Source: Chthoniobacterales bacterium
GTDB lineage: Bacteria; Verrucomicrobiota; Verrucomicrobiia; Chthoniobacterales; UBA10450
NCBI GenBank assembly: GCA_003244145.1
Contig: QHBM01000119.1
Span: forward strand, 1-47,876
Direction: 5' to 3'
Length of the DNA stretch: 47,876 nt
Shown: piece by piece, positions 1-7,786 of the stretch
How positions within the stretch are numbered: the first letter of the stretch is position 1
How the letters are laid out: each line of letters opens with the position of its first letter
The notes under the pieces: generated by a model
The model's input: the letters and a program-made list of their open reading frames with translations, nothing else
What the model was told of the DNA's origin: nothing
Databases searched by the model: none
Made by a program: the position numbers and the translations under genes

Positions 1-1
1 G

Positions 2-628
2 ATCGACGGCTTGCGCGCAAATTCTCCCTCACGCTCCGAGCCCCATCTGCCTCCGCCCGGATCGAACCTCAAGCGCGTGGAATTTTGCTCGGTCTCCGGC
101 CAGCTTCCGAGTTCGTTTTGTCCGCATCGGACGGAGAGCTGGTTCATTCCCGGCATTTCTCCGATCACGACCTGCGATGTGCATCGCGAAGTTCTGGTCG
201 ATGCCGCGACGGGCTTGCGCGTCGACCAGGATGACGGCACGCGAGTATTGCGGCGCGAAGTTTACGAATTCTGGTCTTCGGATTTGCTCGCGCTCTTTGA
301 TCGAGCGGGAGTTCCTAGAAAATTGCCGCCACCATTTCTGCCCGCGATCGGGAACGATTTTCTCGCGCGCGGCGGCCATCCCCCAAAGATCACATTGCCT
401 GCAAACGAGATGACGCTCTCGCAAACCTCGACCAACACCGCGGGAATTCCTCTTCGCGCCCAAACCGAGAGCGGCGTCCGGAAACTCTATTGGTTCGCCG
501 ACAAAACATTTCTCGGCATGTGCGACGCGCACGAAGTTCTTTGCTGGAAACCGACGCCCGGCGTTTACCAACTAACCGCGCTGGACGATCACGGCCGGTC
601 GGGATCGCGCTCGGTGACGTTGCGGTAA
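2..628 (+). CDS. pbpC: Penicillin-binding protein 1C, C-terminal part (5' end outside window)
   Basis: This is the 3' end of a gene whose start lies before the window; the open frame runs through base 2. The visible 208 or so residues match the C-terminal region of PBP1C-type bifunctional murein synthases: a segment with spaced cysteines (FCSVSG, FCPHRTE, TTCDVHRE) around FIPGISP, followed by the beta-rich domain that usually ends these proteins (BiPBP_C-like). The transglycosylase and transpeptidase domains would lie upstream and cannot be checked. The family works in the periplasm on peptidoglycan; PBP1C itself is generally regarded as an accessory enzyme. The next gene starts 46 bp downstream on the same strand. 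Identity rests on the Cys/FIPG region only. Confidence 0.72.
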   Translation: MDGLRANSPSRSEPHLPPPGSNLKRVEFCSVSGQLPSSFCPHRTESWFIPGISPITTCDVHREVLVDAATGLRVDQDDGTRVLRREVYEFWSSDLLALFDRAGVPRKLPPPFLPAIGNDFLARGGHPPKITLPANEMTLSQTSTNTAGIPLRAQTESGVRKLYWFADKTFLGMCDAHEVLCWKPTPGVYQLTALDDHGRSGSRSVTLR

Positions 629-674
629 GAGAGCGCATTCGACAGCGCGCCGAGTCATCGGTTATTAAAGGCTG

Positions 675-1403
675 ATGAGCAAGGCTGCCGCGAAAGTCGA
701 ATGCCAGATCTGCAAGCAACTAAAGTCGCCGGAGAACGGCACCATCGGCGAGGTGGTCCGGCCTTCCCTCTCCGATTTTATCGCGAAGAAAGATCCGCAG
801 TGGGACGGGAAAGGTTTTATCTGCTTTGACGATCTCGGGAAATTCCGCCGGGATTATGTGAAGGAAGTCCTGGAGGATGAAATCGGCGAACTCTCGGCCC
901 TCGATAACGAAGTCGTCGAAAGTCTCCAGGCGCACGAAATTCTCTCGAGCGACATCAGCAAGCAGTTCGAGAAAAAGCTGACCTTCGGCGAAAGACTCTC
1001 CGATAGCATTGCCGCGTTCGGCGGCAGTTGGACGTTCATCATTTTCTTCAGCGTTGTCCTGCTGGTCTGGATCGGCGCGAACAGTTTTATTTTGGCGACG
1101 CGAGCGTTCGATCCCTACCCCTACATCCTGATGAACCTGGTGCTGTCGGCGCTCGCGGCTTTGCAAGCGCCGGTGATCATGATGAGCCAGAACCGGAGTG
1201 AAGCGCGGGACCGGGCGCGCGGTGAAAACGATTACAAAATCAATTTAAAGGCCGAACTTGAAATCCGGCATCTGCACGAAAAAATCGATCACCTTCTGCG
1301 GCGCCAGTACAACCGGCTTTTCGAGATTCAGCAGATTCAAATCGAGCTGCTGGAAGAGCTGACCCGCAAGAGCGAGAAGCCGTCGCCTCCGCGCGCGACG
1401 TAG
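675..1403 (+). CDS. DUF1003 family membrane protein
   Basis: The 242-residue product has the DUF1003 layout: an N-terminal cytoplasmic part with a CxxC pair (C10, C13) and a further Cys at 50, two membrane segments (about 117-138 and 150-171) joined by a short loop with the family's DPYPYILMNL sequence, then the conserved APVIMMSQNR.EARDR block and a charged, probably coiled-coil tail (about 188-232). The molecular function of this family is not established. The ATG is preceded by AAAGG, a usable ribosome-binding site. The TAG stop at 1401-1403 lies in the left tip (GTAGCG) of a palindromic repeat that fills the gap before the helicase gene. Confidence 0.88.
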   Translation: MSKAAAKVECQICKQLKSPENGTIGEVVRPSLSDFIAKKDPQWDGKGFICFDDLGKFRRDYVKEVLEDEIGELSALDNEVVESLQAHEILSSDISKQFEKKLTFGERLSDSIAAFGGSWTFIIFFSVVLLVWIGANSFILATRAFDPYPYILMNLVLSALAALQAPVIMMSQNRSEARDRARGENDYKINLKAELEIRHLHEKIDHLLRRQYNRLFEIQQIQIELLEELTRKSEKPSPPRAT

Positions 1404-1456
1404 CGAAATCAGCGACGTGCCGCGATAAATTGCGACGGTCATAGACCGCCGCTACA
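1400..1456. repeat. GTAGCG-tipped palindromic repeat (B1)
   Basis: Imperfect inverted repeat with GTAGCG at 1400-1405 and CGCTAC at 1450-1455. The right arm contains a small hairpin, GCGACGGTC-ATA-GACCGCCGC. It starts inside the stop codon of the DUF1003 gene and ends 12 bp before the helicase ATG, so the AGG closest to that start lies at the element's edge. It is grouped with the other TGTAGC-tipped elements at 2831, 6761, 36728 and 43659; membership is my inference from the shared tips. Confidence 0.6.
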
Positions 1457-1467
1457 GGTATATCCCG

Positions 1468-3519
1468 ATGTCCCGCGAATACACGCTCCAGCGCGCCCCC
1501 CGCCACACCGCGATTAACATCGATTATGCGGCGGAGCTGAATGAGCAGCAGCTCGCGGCGGTGACCGCTTCGCCGGGGCCGTTGCTGGTAATCGCGGGCG
1601 CTGGCAGCGGCAAGACCCGTACGTTGACTTATCGCGTCGCGTATCTGCTCGAGAACGGAATCGACCCGCGGAACATTCTCCTCCTCACTTTCACGAATAA
1701 AGCCGCGCGGCAGATGCTCGATCGCGTCGCGAATCTTCTCCCGGTGGATGCGACCGGACTTTGGGGCGGCACGTTCCATTCGATCGGGAACCGGATGCTG
1801 CGCCGGCACGGCAGCGCGCTTGGTTATTCGAGCGGGTTCAGCATCATGGACCGCGAGGATCAAAAAGACCTGATCGATACCGTGGTGGCGGCGGCTGGAA
1901 TTAATCCGAAGGAGATCCGGTTCCCGAAAGGCGACGTGCTCGCGGAAATTTTTAGTTTCGTCGTCAACACGGAAACGGCGATCGACGCGTTGCTCGCGGA
2001 AAAGTTCCCTTATTTCCTTCCTCTGCTCGAACAGATCCAGGATGTGCACGCGCGTTATGAGAAAAAGAAGAAGTCCACGAACTCGATGGACTTCGACGAT
2101 CTCCTCGAGAAAACGCTCCGGATGCTGAAAGAGCACGACCACATCGCCGATTTTTACCGGCGCCAGTTCCAATTCATTTTGGTCGACGAATATCAGGACA
2201 CGAACAAGATCCAGGCGGACTTCATCGACACGCTCGCGGCGCAGCATCGCAACGTGATGGTGGTGGGCGACGATGCGCAATCGATCTATTCCTGGCGCGG
2301 CGCAAATTTCAAAAACATCCTGGCTTTCCCGCAGCGGTATCCGGATGCGCAGGTTTTCAAGATCGAACTGAACTACCGAAGTGTGCCGGATATCCTGCGC
2401 GTGGCGAACGCAGCCATCGCCGCGAACGTGCAGCAATTCCGAAAACAGTTGAGCGCCACCCGACCAACGAACTCGGTCAAGCCGGCGGTGGTCGGATTGA
2501 ACGACGGGAGCGAACAGGCGCTATTCGTTGCCCAGCGGATTTTGGAGCTGCGCGATGAAGGGATCGAGCTGAATGAAATCGCGGTGCTCTATCGCGCGCA
2601 TTATCACGCAATCGAATTGCAGCTCGAGCTTTCGCGGCGCGGGATTCCGTACGTGATCACAAGCGGCGTCCGATTCTTCGAGCAGGCCCATGTGAAGGAC
2701 GTGACGGCTTTCATTCGGTTCATCGCGAATCCGCGCGACGAAGTGGCGTTCAAGCGCATGGTCAAATTGCTGCCGGGCATCGGGGGAAAGAGCGCGGACA
2801 ATCTTTGGCGCGCGTGGGACAAAGGGAATGTTGTAGCCGGGATCGATGATCCCGGCTCTGGAGAAACACCCACAGCGGCCGGGGTCACCGACCCCGGCTA
2901 CAACTTTGGCGAGCGGCTTCTGGCCATGGCCGTCGGCGCGAAATCAAAGAAATCGTGGGAGCAACTCGCGCATACGCTCGACGAAATTGCGCCGGGCGGG
3001 CAGCCGAATCCGCCGTCGGAAATGATCACATCGATCGTGGAGGCGGTTTACGATGATTACGCGAAAGCGAATTTCACCAACTACGAGCTGCGCCGGGAAG
3101 ATTTGAATCAGCTCGCGGCTTTCGCGCGCCAGTTCAAGGATGTGCACGAGTTTCTTTCGCAACTGGCGCTGATCAGCAACATCGATGCGGAGCCGGCGCT
3201 GGACCAAAACGCGGACAACGAGGCGGTCAACCTCTCCTCTGTCCACCAGGCGAAAGGCCTCGAGTATCACACCGTCTTCGTGATCTGGCTGACGGACGGA
3301 ATGTTCCCGAGCACGCGCTCTCTCGAAACGCGTGACGCGATTGAAGAGGAACGCCGGTTGTTTTACGTCGCGATCACACGCGCGCGTGATGAGCTTTACC
3401 TGACTTATCCGCACATGCGCCTGAACGCCGGTTATGGCGACATGTTCCAGCGGCCCTCGCGTTTCCTGAAGGAAATTCCGACGCAGCTCGTTGAAGACTG
3501 GCAGGTCCGACGTGGATGA
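1468..3519 (+). CDS. UvrD/Rep-family ATP-dependent 3'-5' DNA helicase (PcrA-like)
   Basis: Superfamily 1 helicase with a clear motif order: Walker A AGAGSGKT (43-50), motif Ia LLLTFTNKAA, motif II DEYQDT (241-246), motif III GDDAQSIYSWRGA (268-280), motif IV ELNYRS (301-306), motif V around VNLSSVHQAKGLEY (from about 588) and motif VI VAITRARDELYL (from about 634). The family unwinds DNA in nucleotide excision and mismatch repair and strips proteins from forks. The 683-aa length is near that of PcrA/UvrD. Residues about 455-479, in domain 2B, are encoded by an inserted palindromic element (2831-2903) read in frame, giving a Gly/Asp/Pro-rich segment with no counterpart in the helicase fold. 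Which paralogue (UvrD, PcrA or Rep) cannot be settled by eye, so no symbol is given. Confidence 0.93.
   Translation: MSREYTLQRAPRHTAINIDYAAELNEQQLAAVTASPGPLLVIAGAGSGKTRTLTYRVAYLLENGIDPRNILLLTFTNKAARQMLDRVANLLPVDATGLWGGTFHSIGNRMLRRHGSALGYSSGFSIMDREDQKDLIDTVVAAAGINPKEIRFPKGDVLAEIFSFVVNTETAIDALLAEKFPYFLPLLEQIQDVHARYEKKKKSTNSMDFDDLLEKTLRMLKEHDHIADFYRRQFQFILVDEYQDTNKIQADFIDTLAAQHRNVMVVGDDAQSIYSWRGANFKNILAFPQRYPDAQVFKIELNYRSVPDILRVANAAIAANVQQFRKQLSATRPTNSVKPAVVGLNDGSEQALFVAQRILELRDEGIELNEIAVLYRAHYHAIELQLELSRRGIPYVITSGVRFFEQAHVKDVTAFIRFIANPRDEVAFKRMVKLLPGIGGKSADNLWRAWDKGNVVAGIDDPGSGETPTAAGVTDPGYNFGERLLAMAVGAKSKKSWEQLAHTLDEIAPGGQPNPPSEMITSIVEAVYDDYAKANFTNYELRREDLNQLAAFARQFKDVHEFLSQLALISNIDAEPALDQNADNEAVNLSSVHQAKGLEYHTVFVIWLTDGMFPSTRSLETRDAIEEERRLFYVAITRARDELYLTYPHMRLNAGYGDMFQRPSRFLKEIPTQLVEDWQVRRG
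2831..2903. repeat. TGTAGC-tipped palindromic element inside the helicase gene (B2)
   Basis: Composite inverted repeat of 73 bp. The outer tips are TTGTAGCCGGG and CCCGGCTACAA. Each half also folds on itself: AGCCGGGATC-GAT-GATCCCGGCT (2835-2857) and GCCGGGGTC-ACC-GACCCCGGC (2878-2898). The frame remains open across it and adds about 25 residues to the helicase. Such a sequence is normally intergenic; its position within an ORF marks it as an insertion. Confidence 0.85.
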
Positions 3520-3525
3520 TTTTTG

Positions 3526-3556
3526 GCCACGGATTGACACGGATGAAACACGGATA
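3526..3556. repeat. CACGGAT repeat, left flank of the GxxExxY gene (A1-left)
   Basis: Three spaced copies of CACGGAT: GCCACGGATTGACACGGAT followed by GAAACACGGATA. It lies between the helicase stop and the GxxExxY start. Its inverted partner is at 3955-3976, so the GxxExxY gene is bracketed. The same arm recurs at 5690 and 35797. Confidence 0.85.
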
Positions 3557-3561
3557 AAGAA

Positions 3562-3957
3562 ATGCTGGAAGTCCCAGAGGAGCATCCGGACAAGCTGTTG
3601 CACCGAGATGTTACCGAGAGAATTATTGGTGCGGCGTTCGAGGTGCATGGGGAACTAGGATATGGATTTCTCGAGCGGGTTTATGAACGAGCAATGCAAG
3701 TGGAGCTGATTCGGCGTGGCTCCGCTGCCGAGATCGAAAAGCGGGTGCAGGTTCGTTACAAAGATGTCGTAGTCGGCGATTATGATTCTGATTTGATTGT
3801 CGACGGTTGCGTGCTCGTCGAACTGAAGGTGAATCCGCAGTACGATCGCCGGGACGAAGCCCAGTTGCTAAACGTGCTGAAGGCAACGGGTCTCAAAGTC
3901 GGACTCCTCGTGAACTTCGGACGAAGCAAGGTGGAGTACAAACGCCTTGTCTTTTGA
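3562..3957 (+). CDS. GxxExxY family protein (nuclease-like)
   Basis: The 131-residue protein carries the family's name motif, G35-x2-E38-x2-Y41, after IIGAAFEVHGELGYG. Its second half resembles a PD-(D/E)xK nuclease core: D77 and D81 in a DSDLIVDG strand, then VELK with E87 and K89, and Q101 in the following helix. This supports a nuclease-like fold, but the function of GxxExxY proteins is not established and activity here is inference. The gene is flanked on both sides by CACGGAT-type repeats in opposite orientation; its TGA stop is the first three bases of the right repeat. No clear ribosome-binding site precedes the ATG. The arrangement looks like a repeat-borne cargo gene rather than part of the neighbouring metabolic genes. 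Confidence 0.87.
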   Translation: MLEVPEEHPDKLLHRDVTERIIGAAFEVHGELGYGFLERVYERAMQVELIRRGSAAEIEKRVQVRYKDVVVGDYDSDLIVDGCVLVELKVNPQYDRRDEAQLLNVLKATGLKVGLLVNFGRSKVEYKRLVF

Positions 3958-3976
3958 ATCCGTGTTCATCCGTGGC
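3955..3976. repeat. CACGGAT repeat, right flank of the GxxExxY gene (A1-right)
   Basis: GAATCCGTGTTCATCCGTGGC, the inverse of the 3526-3556 arm. It overlaps the GxxExxY stop codon and ends 16 bp before the malQ ATG, so it forms most of the malQ leader. Confidence 0.85.
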
Positions 3977-3991
3977 TGAAATTTCTTCCTA

Positions 3992-5692
3992 ATGAATCTG
4001 TCGCCTGAGCAGAAAATTGCGGGAGTGCTGGCGCCGCTTTTCGCGTTGCGCACAGAAACCGACCCGGGCATCGGCGATCTCGAGGCGTTGCGCCAGTTTA
4101 TCGACTGGGCCGCGGCGATTGGATTCAAGATCGTTCAGCTCTTGCCGATCAACGAGACGGGCGGCGATCACAGTCCCTACAATGCGATCAGCTCCGTCGC
4201 GCTCGAACCGACGACGCTGCATCTTGCGCCGGGATCGCCCGCGGATCTCACCCAGGAGGATTTCGACGAAGTCATCGCGCAAACCGATCTCGAGAAACTC
4301 CGCAAAGGCAAGGTGAAGCACGATCGCGTACGGAAGCTGAAAATCGGTTTGCTGGAAAAAGCATACGCGGCGTTCTCGCGTCGAAGCTCTGACGACGATA
4401 GCTACGCGAGCAGCTTCGATTCCTTTTGCACCACGGAGGAGGCGTGGCTGGCGGATTACGCATTCTTCCGCGCGCTCATGGAAGAGAACGGAAATCGCGA
4501 GACCTGGGATCAATGGCAGCAGGAACACCGCGCGGCCGAGTCAGCACGCGACTGGCTGGCGGCCCAGCCGTTCGCGAAGCAAAGAGAGTTCGACGAGCGA
4601 GCGAGATTTTACCGCTACGTGCAATGGATCGCGCACGAGCAATGGTCGGCGATCAAAACGTATGCGGAAGAGCGCGGCGTCGGCTTGATGGGCGACGTTC
4701 CGTTCGGCGTCAATTACTACAGCGCGGACGTTTATTCGCGCCGGGACGAGTTCGCCATCGACTGGTCTGGCGGCGCGCCCGCGGAACCTTACTTCAAGGA
4801 CGACGAGTTCACCCAGAAGTGGGGACAAAACTGGGGGATTCCGCTCTATCGCTGGGACGTGATGCGCGGTCGAAACCTCGATTGGTGGCGATTGCGTGTC
4901 GGCGGTGTGCGCAAATTTTTTCACATCTTCCGCATCGATCACGTCATGGGGTTTTACCGCATCTATGCTTTCCCGTGGCGGCCCGGGCGTAACCAGGAAT
5001 TTTTCCCCCTCTCCTGGGAGGAAATGCGGGAACGCACCGGAGGATGGACTCCCCAGTTTTATCCGCGCGATGATTCCACCTGGGAGAATTGCGAAGCGAA
5101 CCGGCGCGAGGGCGAAGATTATTTGCGCGTGGTCCTGGAGGAGTCGGGCGACACGCGAGTGGTGGGCGAGGATCTGGGCACGGTGCCGGATTACGTCCGG
5201 CCGAGCTTGCACTCGCTAGGCATCGCCGGTTTCAAGATTCCGCAATGGGAAGTGAAATTCGGACGGGTGACGCCCGGCTCTGAGTATGAGCGCTTGTCCG
5301 TGGCCACGTACGCCACGCACGATCACAAGCCGATTCGCGCGTTGTCGGAAGAAGCAGAGCGCGAAGCAACGCCGGAGCAAGAGCAGGCGCGCGATGCTTT
5401 ATGGAAGATCGCGCAGTTTGCGGGGATCGAGCCGCGCGACGGTCTCGATTTCATGACCGATTTTTATCCGGCGATAATGCACGCGCTCTTCCAGAGCAAT
5501 GCCTGGATGGCGATCGTCATGATCACGGATCTGCTCGGCCGCAAGGACCGGTTTAACGTCCCTGGGACCGCTGCGAATTCGAACTGGAGCCGGCGGATGC
5601 AAAAGACAGTGAAAGGTCTGGAGGCGAGTCCCACTATCCGAAAGCGCATGCGATTGATCCGCGAACTCCTGGAGAAGACGGGGAGAATCTAG
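3992..5692 (+). CDS. malQ: 4-alpha-glucanotransferase (amylomaltase, GH77)
   Basis: Transfers alpha-1,4-glucan segments between maltodextrins during glycogen or starch turnover, in the cytoplasm. GH77 landmarks are visible: N-terminal LRTETDPGIGD and LLPINETGGDHSPYNAISS, the GLMGDVPFGVNYYSADVY block, nucleophile Asp316 in FRIDHVMGFYR, acid/base Glu393 in VVGEDLGTVP and the third carboxylate Asp444 in ATHDHKP. At 566 aa it is slightly longer than many bacterial MalQ proteins. The 5' leader is essentially a CACGGAT repeat, with no evident Shine-Dalgarno sequence. The TAG stop (5690-5692) is the first three bases of another CACGGAT repeat. No other glycogen gene is adjacent. Confidence 0.95.
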   Translation: MNLSPEQKIAGVLAPLFALRTETDPGIGDLEALRQFIDWAAAIGFKIVQLLPINETGGDHSPYNAISSVALEPTTLHLAPGSPADLTQEDFDEVIAQTDLEKLRKGKVKHDRVRKLKIGLLEKAYAAFSRRSSDDDSYASSFDSFCTTEEAWLADYAFFRALMEENGNRETWDQWQQEHRAAESARDWLAAQPFAKQREFDERARFYRYVQWIAHEQWSAIKTYAEERGVGLMGDVPFGVNYYSADVYSRRDEFAIDWSGGAPAEPYFKDDEFTQKWGQNWGIPLYRWDVMRGRNLDWWRLRVGGVRKFFHIFRIDHVMGFYRIYAFPWRPGRNQEFFPLSWEEMRERTGGWTPQFYPRDDSTWENCEANRREGEDYLRVVLEESGDTRVVGEDLGTVPDYVRPSLHSLGIAGFKIPQWEVKFGRVTPGSEYERLSVATYATHDHKPIRALSEEAEREATPEQEQARDALWKIAQFAGIEPRDGLDFMTDFYPAIMHALFQSNAWMAIVMITDLLGRKDRFNVPGTAANSNWSRRMQKTVKGLEASPTIRKRMRLIRELLEKTGRI

Positions 5693-5772
5693 CCACGGAT
5701 GAACACGGATTTTCACGGATGGAATAATGATGTTTTCAAAATCCGTGTTTCATCCGTGTTCATCTGTGGCTA
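5690..5772. repeat. CACGGAT inverted repeat without cargo (A2)
   Basis: Reads TAGCCACGGATGAACACGGA at the left and ATCCGTGTTCATCTGTGGCTA at the right, with a short AT-richer centre (about 5722-5740). It fills the malQ-mdh gap, begins in the malQ stop codon and ends 8 bp before the mdh ATG. It looks like the A1 repeat pair with the gene removed, or a unit that never had one. Confidence 0.88.
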
Positions 5773-5780
5773 AATAAATC

Positions 5781-6764
5781 ATGAACTCACCCATTAAAGT
5801 CGCGATCACCGGGGCTGCTGGACAAATTGGTTATGCGCTCGTTTTTCGCGTCGCTTCCGGCGCGATGTTCGGACCGGAACAACCGGTAGCGCTCCATCTG
5901 ATCGAAATTCCGCAGGGCTTTGAAGCGCTCAAAGGCGTTGTCATGGAATTGGACGATTGCGCTTTCCCCTTGCTAAAGAACGTCGTCGCTACCACCGATC
6001 TCGACGAAGGATTTCGCGGGGTGAACTGGGCCCTCCTGGTGGGGAGCGTGCCGCGGAAAGCGGGAATGGAGCGAAAGGATCTTCTCGGGATCAACGGCAA
6101 AATTTTTACCGGCCAGGGACGTGCGATCGAAAAAAATGCGGCGCCCGATGTCCGCATTCTCGTGATCGGAAATCCGTGCAACACCAATTGCCTGATCGCA
6201 ATGAACAACGCGAAGTCGATCGCGCGCGATCGCTGGTTTGCCATGACCCGGCTCGATGAAAATCGCGCGAAGGCGCAACTCGCGCAGAAGGCCGGCACAG
6301 ATGTCACCGAGGTCACAAACGTGACCATTTGGGGAAACCACTCAGCCACGCAGTATCCCGATGCTTACAACGCGAAGATCAAGGGCCGCTCCGCTGCCGA
6401 AGTGCTCGGCGATGAAGCGTGGGTGAAAGAAACTTTCCTCCCGGCGGTGCAACAACGCGGCGCGGCCATCATCAAAGCGCGCGGTTCCTCCTCCGCGGGT
6501 TCGGCCGCAAACGCGATCGTGGATACGGTCCGCTCCCTCACGACTGATACCGCCGAGGGCGATTGGCACAGCGTGGCCGTTTGCTCCGATGGCAGCTACG
6601 GCGTGGAGGAAGGATTGATCTGCTCGCTTCCGATTCGCACCCGCGGCGGAAAATGGGAGATCGCGCAAGGCGTACCGCTCAACGAGTTTGGACGGGCCAA
6701 GACCGATGCGTCAGTCGCCGAGCTGAAGGAAGAGAAAGCGATGGTGGCAGAGCTGATCGCGTAG
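5781..6764 (+). CDS. mdh: Malate dehydrogenase
   Basis: NAD-dependent oxidation of malate to oxaloacetate in the TCA cycle. The 327-aa protein starts with the Rossmann loop [12 protein letters not shown] and belongs to the cytosolic/group with [17 protein letters not shown] (substrate arginines in the mobile loop), [21 protein letters not shown] and the catalytic His187 in [11 protein letters not shown]. Its length fits the family (about 325-330 aa). The start is set by the ATG directly after the CACGGAT repeat; no strong ribosome-binding site is visible. The stop TAG (6762-6764) falls in the GTAGC tip of a short palindrome that separates it from convergent purC. Confidence 0.97.
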   Translation: MNSPIKVAITGAAGQIGYALVFRVASGAMFGPEQPVALHLIEIPQGFEALKGVVMELDDCAFPLLKNVVATTDLDEGFRGVNWALLVGSVPRKAGMERKDLLGINGKIFTGQGRAIEKNAAPDVRILVIGNPCNTNCLIAMNNAKSIARDRWFAMTRLDENRAKAQLAQKAGTDVTEVTNVTIWGNHSATQYPDAYNAKIKGRSAAEVLGDEAWVKETFLPAVQQRGAAIIKARGSSSAGSAANAIVDTVRSLTTDTAEGDWHSVAVCSDGSYGVEEGLICSLPIRTRGGKWEIAQGVPLNEFGRAKTDASVAELKEEKAMVAELIA

Positions 6765-6787
6765 CCCATGCAAGATGCCTGTGCTAC
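6761..6787. repeat. GTAGC-tipped short palindrome (B3)
   Basis: GTAGCCCATGCAAGATGCC followed by TGTGCTAC, an imperfect palindrome of 27 bp between convergent mdh and purC. It holds the mdh stop codon and could fold as a hairpin at both transcript ends, but no T-run follows on either strand, so a terminator role is uncertain. Confidence 0.6.
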
Positions 6788-6788
6788 T

Positions 6789-7679
6789 TCAGGGCAGTTC
6801 AGCGCCGATCAAGCGCTCCAATGCGTCGCGATATTTTAGCGACGTCTTCACGATAATCTCCTGGGGCAGCGAAGGCGCTGGCGGAGTTTTGTCCCACGCG
6901 ATCGTCTCGAGATAATCGCGCACAAACTGCTTGTCGTAACTCGGCGGGCTTTGGCCGACGACATATTGGTCGGCGGGCCAGAAGCGCGAGGAATCGGGCG
7001 TGAGACATTCGTCGATCAGCAACAGATCGTTTTCGAAATGGCCGAACTCGAATTTCGTATCGGCCACGATGATGCCGACTTTCGCGGCGTGTTCCCGGCC
7101 GGCTTCGTAAATTTTCAGGCTCAAATCCCGCGCGCGTTCGGCGACGTCGTCGCCAAGGAGACGGCAGCATTCCTTCCAATCGATGTTCTCATCGTGGCCA
7201 ACATCGCTTTTCGTGGAAGGGGTGAAAATCGGCTCCGGCAATTGGGAGGCGAGCTGTAAACCGGCAGGCAGTTTTACTCCCGAAACCGTGCCGCGCTCCT
7301 GGTATTCTTTCCAGCCCGAGCCGGCAAGATAACCGCGGACGACACATTCCACCGGCAGCGGCTGCGCCTTGCGCACGATCATGGAGCGGCCGTGCAATTG
7401 TTGGTGGAACGGAGCCAGCTCGCCCGGAAATTTTTCTATGTCCGAGGTGATCATGTGATTTCGCACAAAGGTGAACCGCCGAAACCAGAAAGCGGAAAGC
7501 TGGGTCAGGACCCGGCCTTTGTCGGGAATCGGATTGGGAAAGACGACGTCGAAGGCGGAGAGTCGATCGGTCGCGACGAAGAGGAGCGTCTCGCCGAGAT
7601 CAAAGACCTCGCGGACCTTGCCGCTGCGGAGTTTTTTTATGCCGGGAAGATTGAGTGTGGTAATGGGAGCGTTTTGCAC
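6789..7679 (-). CDS. purC: Phosphoribosylaminoimidazole-succinocarboxamide synthase
   Basis: SAICAR synthetase, ATP-dependent joining of aspartate to CAIR in purine synthesis. Family motifs: RSGKVREVFDLGE near the N-terminus, LLFVATDRLSAFDVVFPNPIPDKGRVL, the VRGYLAGSGWKEY block and the DTKFEFGHFEN.LLLIDE segment with the catalytic acidic residues. The frame is open up to a GTG at 7724, but the extra 15 residues would be encoded by a GGTGA-rich repeat, so I place the start at the GTG at 7679 (VQNAPITTLNLPGIKKL), which matches the usual N-terminus. The product is then 296 aa, typical of the longer SAICAR synthetases. It converges on mdh. Confidence 0.94.
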   Translation of the reverse strand: MQNAPITTLNLPGIKKLRSGKVREVFDLGETLLFVATDRLSAFDVVFPNPIPDKGRVLTQLSAFWFRRFTFVRNHMITSDIEKFPGELAPFHQQLHGRSMIVRKAQPLPVECVVRGYLAGSGWKEYQERGTVSGVKLPAGLQLASQLPEPIFTPSTKSDVGHDENIDWKECCRLLGDDVAERARDLSLKIYEAGREHAAKVGIIVADTKFEFGHFENDLLLIDECLTPDSSRFWPADQYVVGQSPPSYDKQFVRDYLETIAWDKTPPAPSLPQEIIVKTSLKYRDALERLIGAELP

Positions 7680-7682
7680 AGG

Positions 7683-7780
7683 TATGATTGGTGATAGGTG
7701 AATGGTGAGTTGTGCAACATTCACGGCGCGGATAAAAACGCCAGTTCCCGATTCACAATTTCCCGTTCACCCTTCACCCT
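7683..7780. repeat. GGTGA/TCACC low-complexity inverted repeat
   Basis: Between divergent purC and rlmI. The left half is GATTGGTGATAGGTGAATGG, and the right half contains TTCCCGTTCACCCTTCACCC; they are inverses in pattern (GGTGA against TCACC) rather than exact copies. It overlaps the 5' extension of the purC frame and probably contains both promoters, although no convincing -35/-10 pair stands out. Confidence 0.5.
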
Positions 7781-7786
7781 CTTCTC

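Noticed and set aside
1240-2436. Long minus-strand open frame of 398 codons opposite the helicase gene
   Set aside because: It is a GC-rich antisense shadow: low-complexity Arg/Glu composition, no recognisable motif, and the plus strand has the complete helicase motif set.
3526-5772. Possible CRISPR array formed by the CACGGAT repeats
   Set aside because: Repeats are short, inverted rather than direct, irregularly spaced and separated by genes; no cas genes are seen.
6761-6787. Intrinsic terminator shared by mdh and purC
   Set aside because: The hairpin is imperfect and no run of T follows on either strand, so it is recorded only as a repeat.
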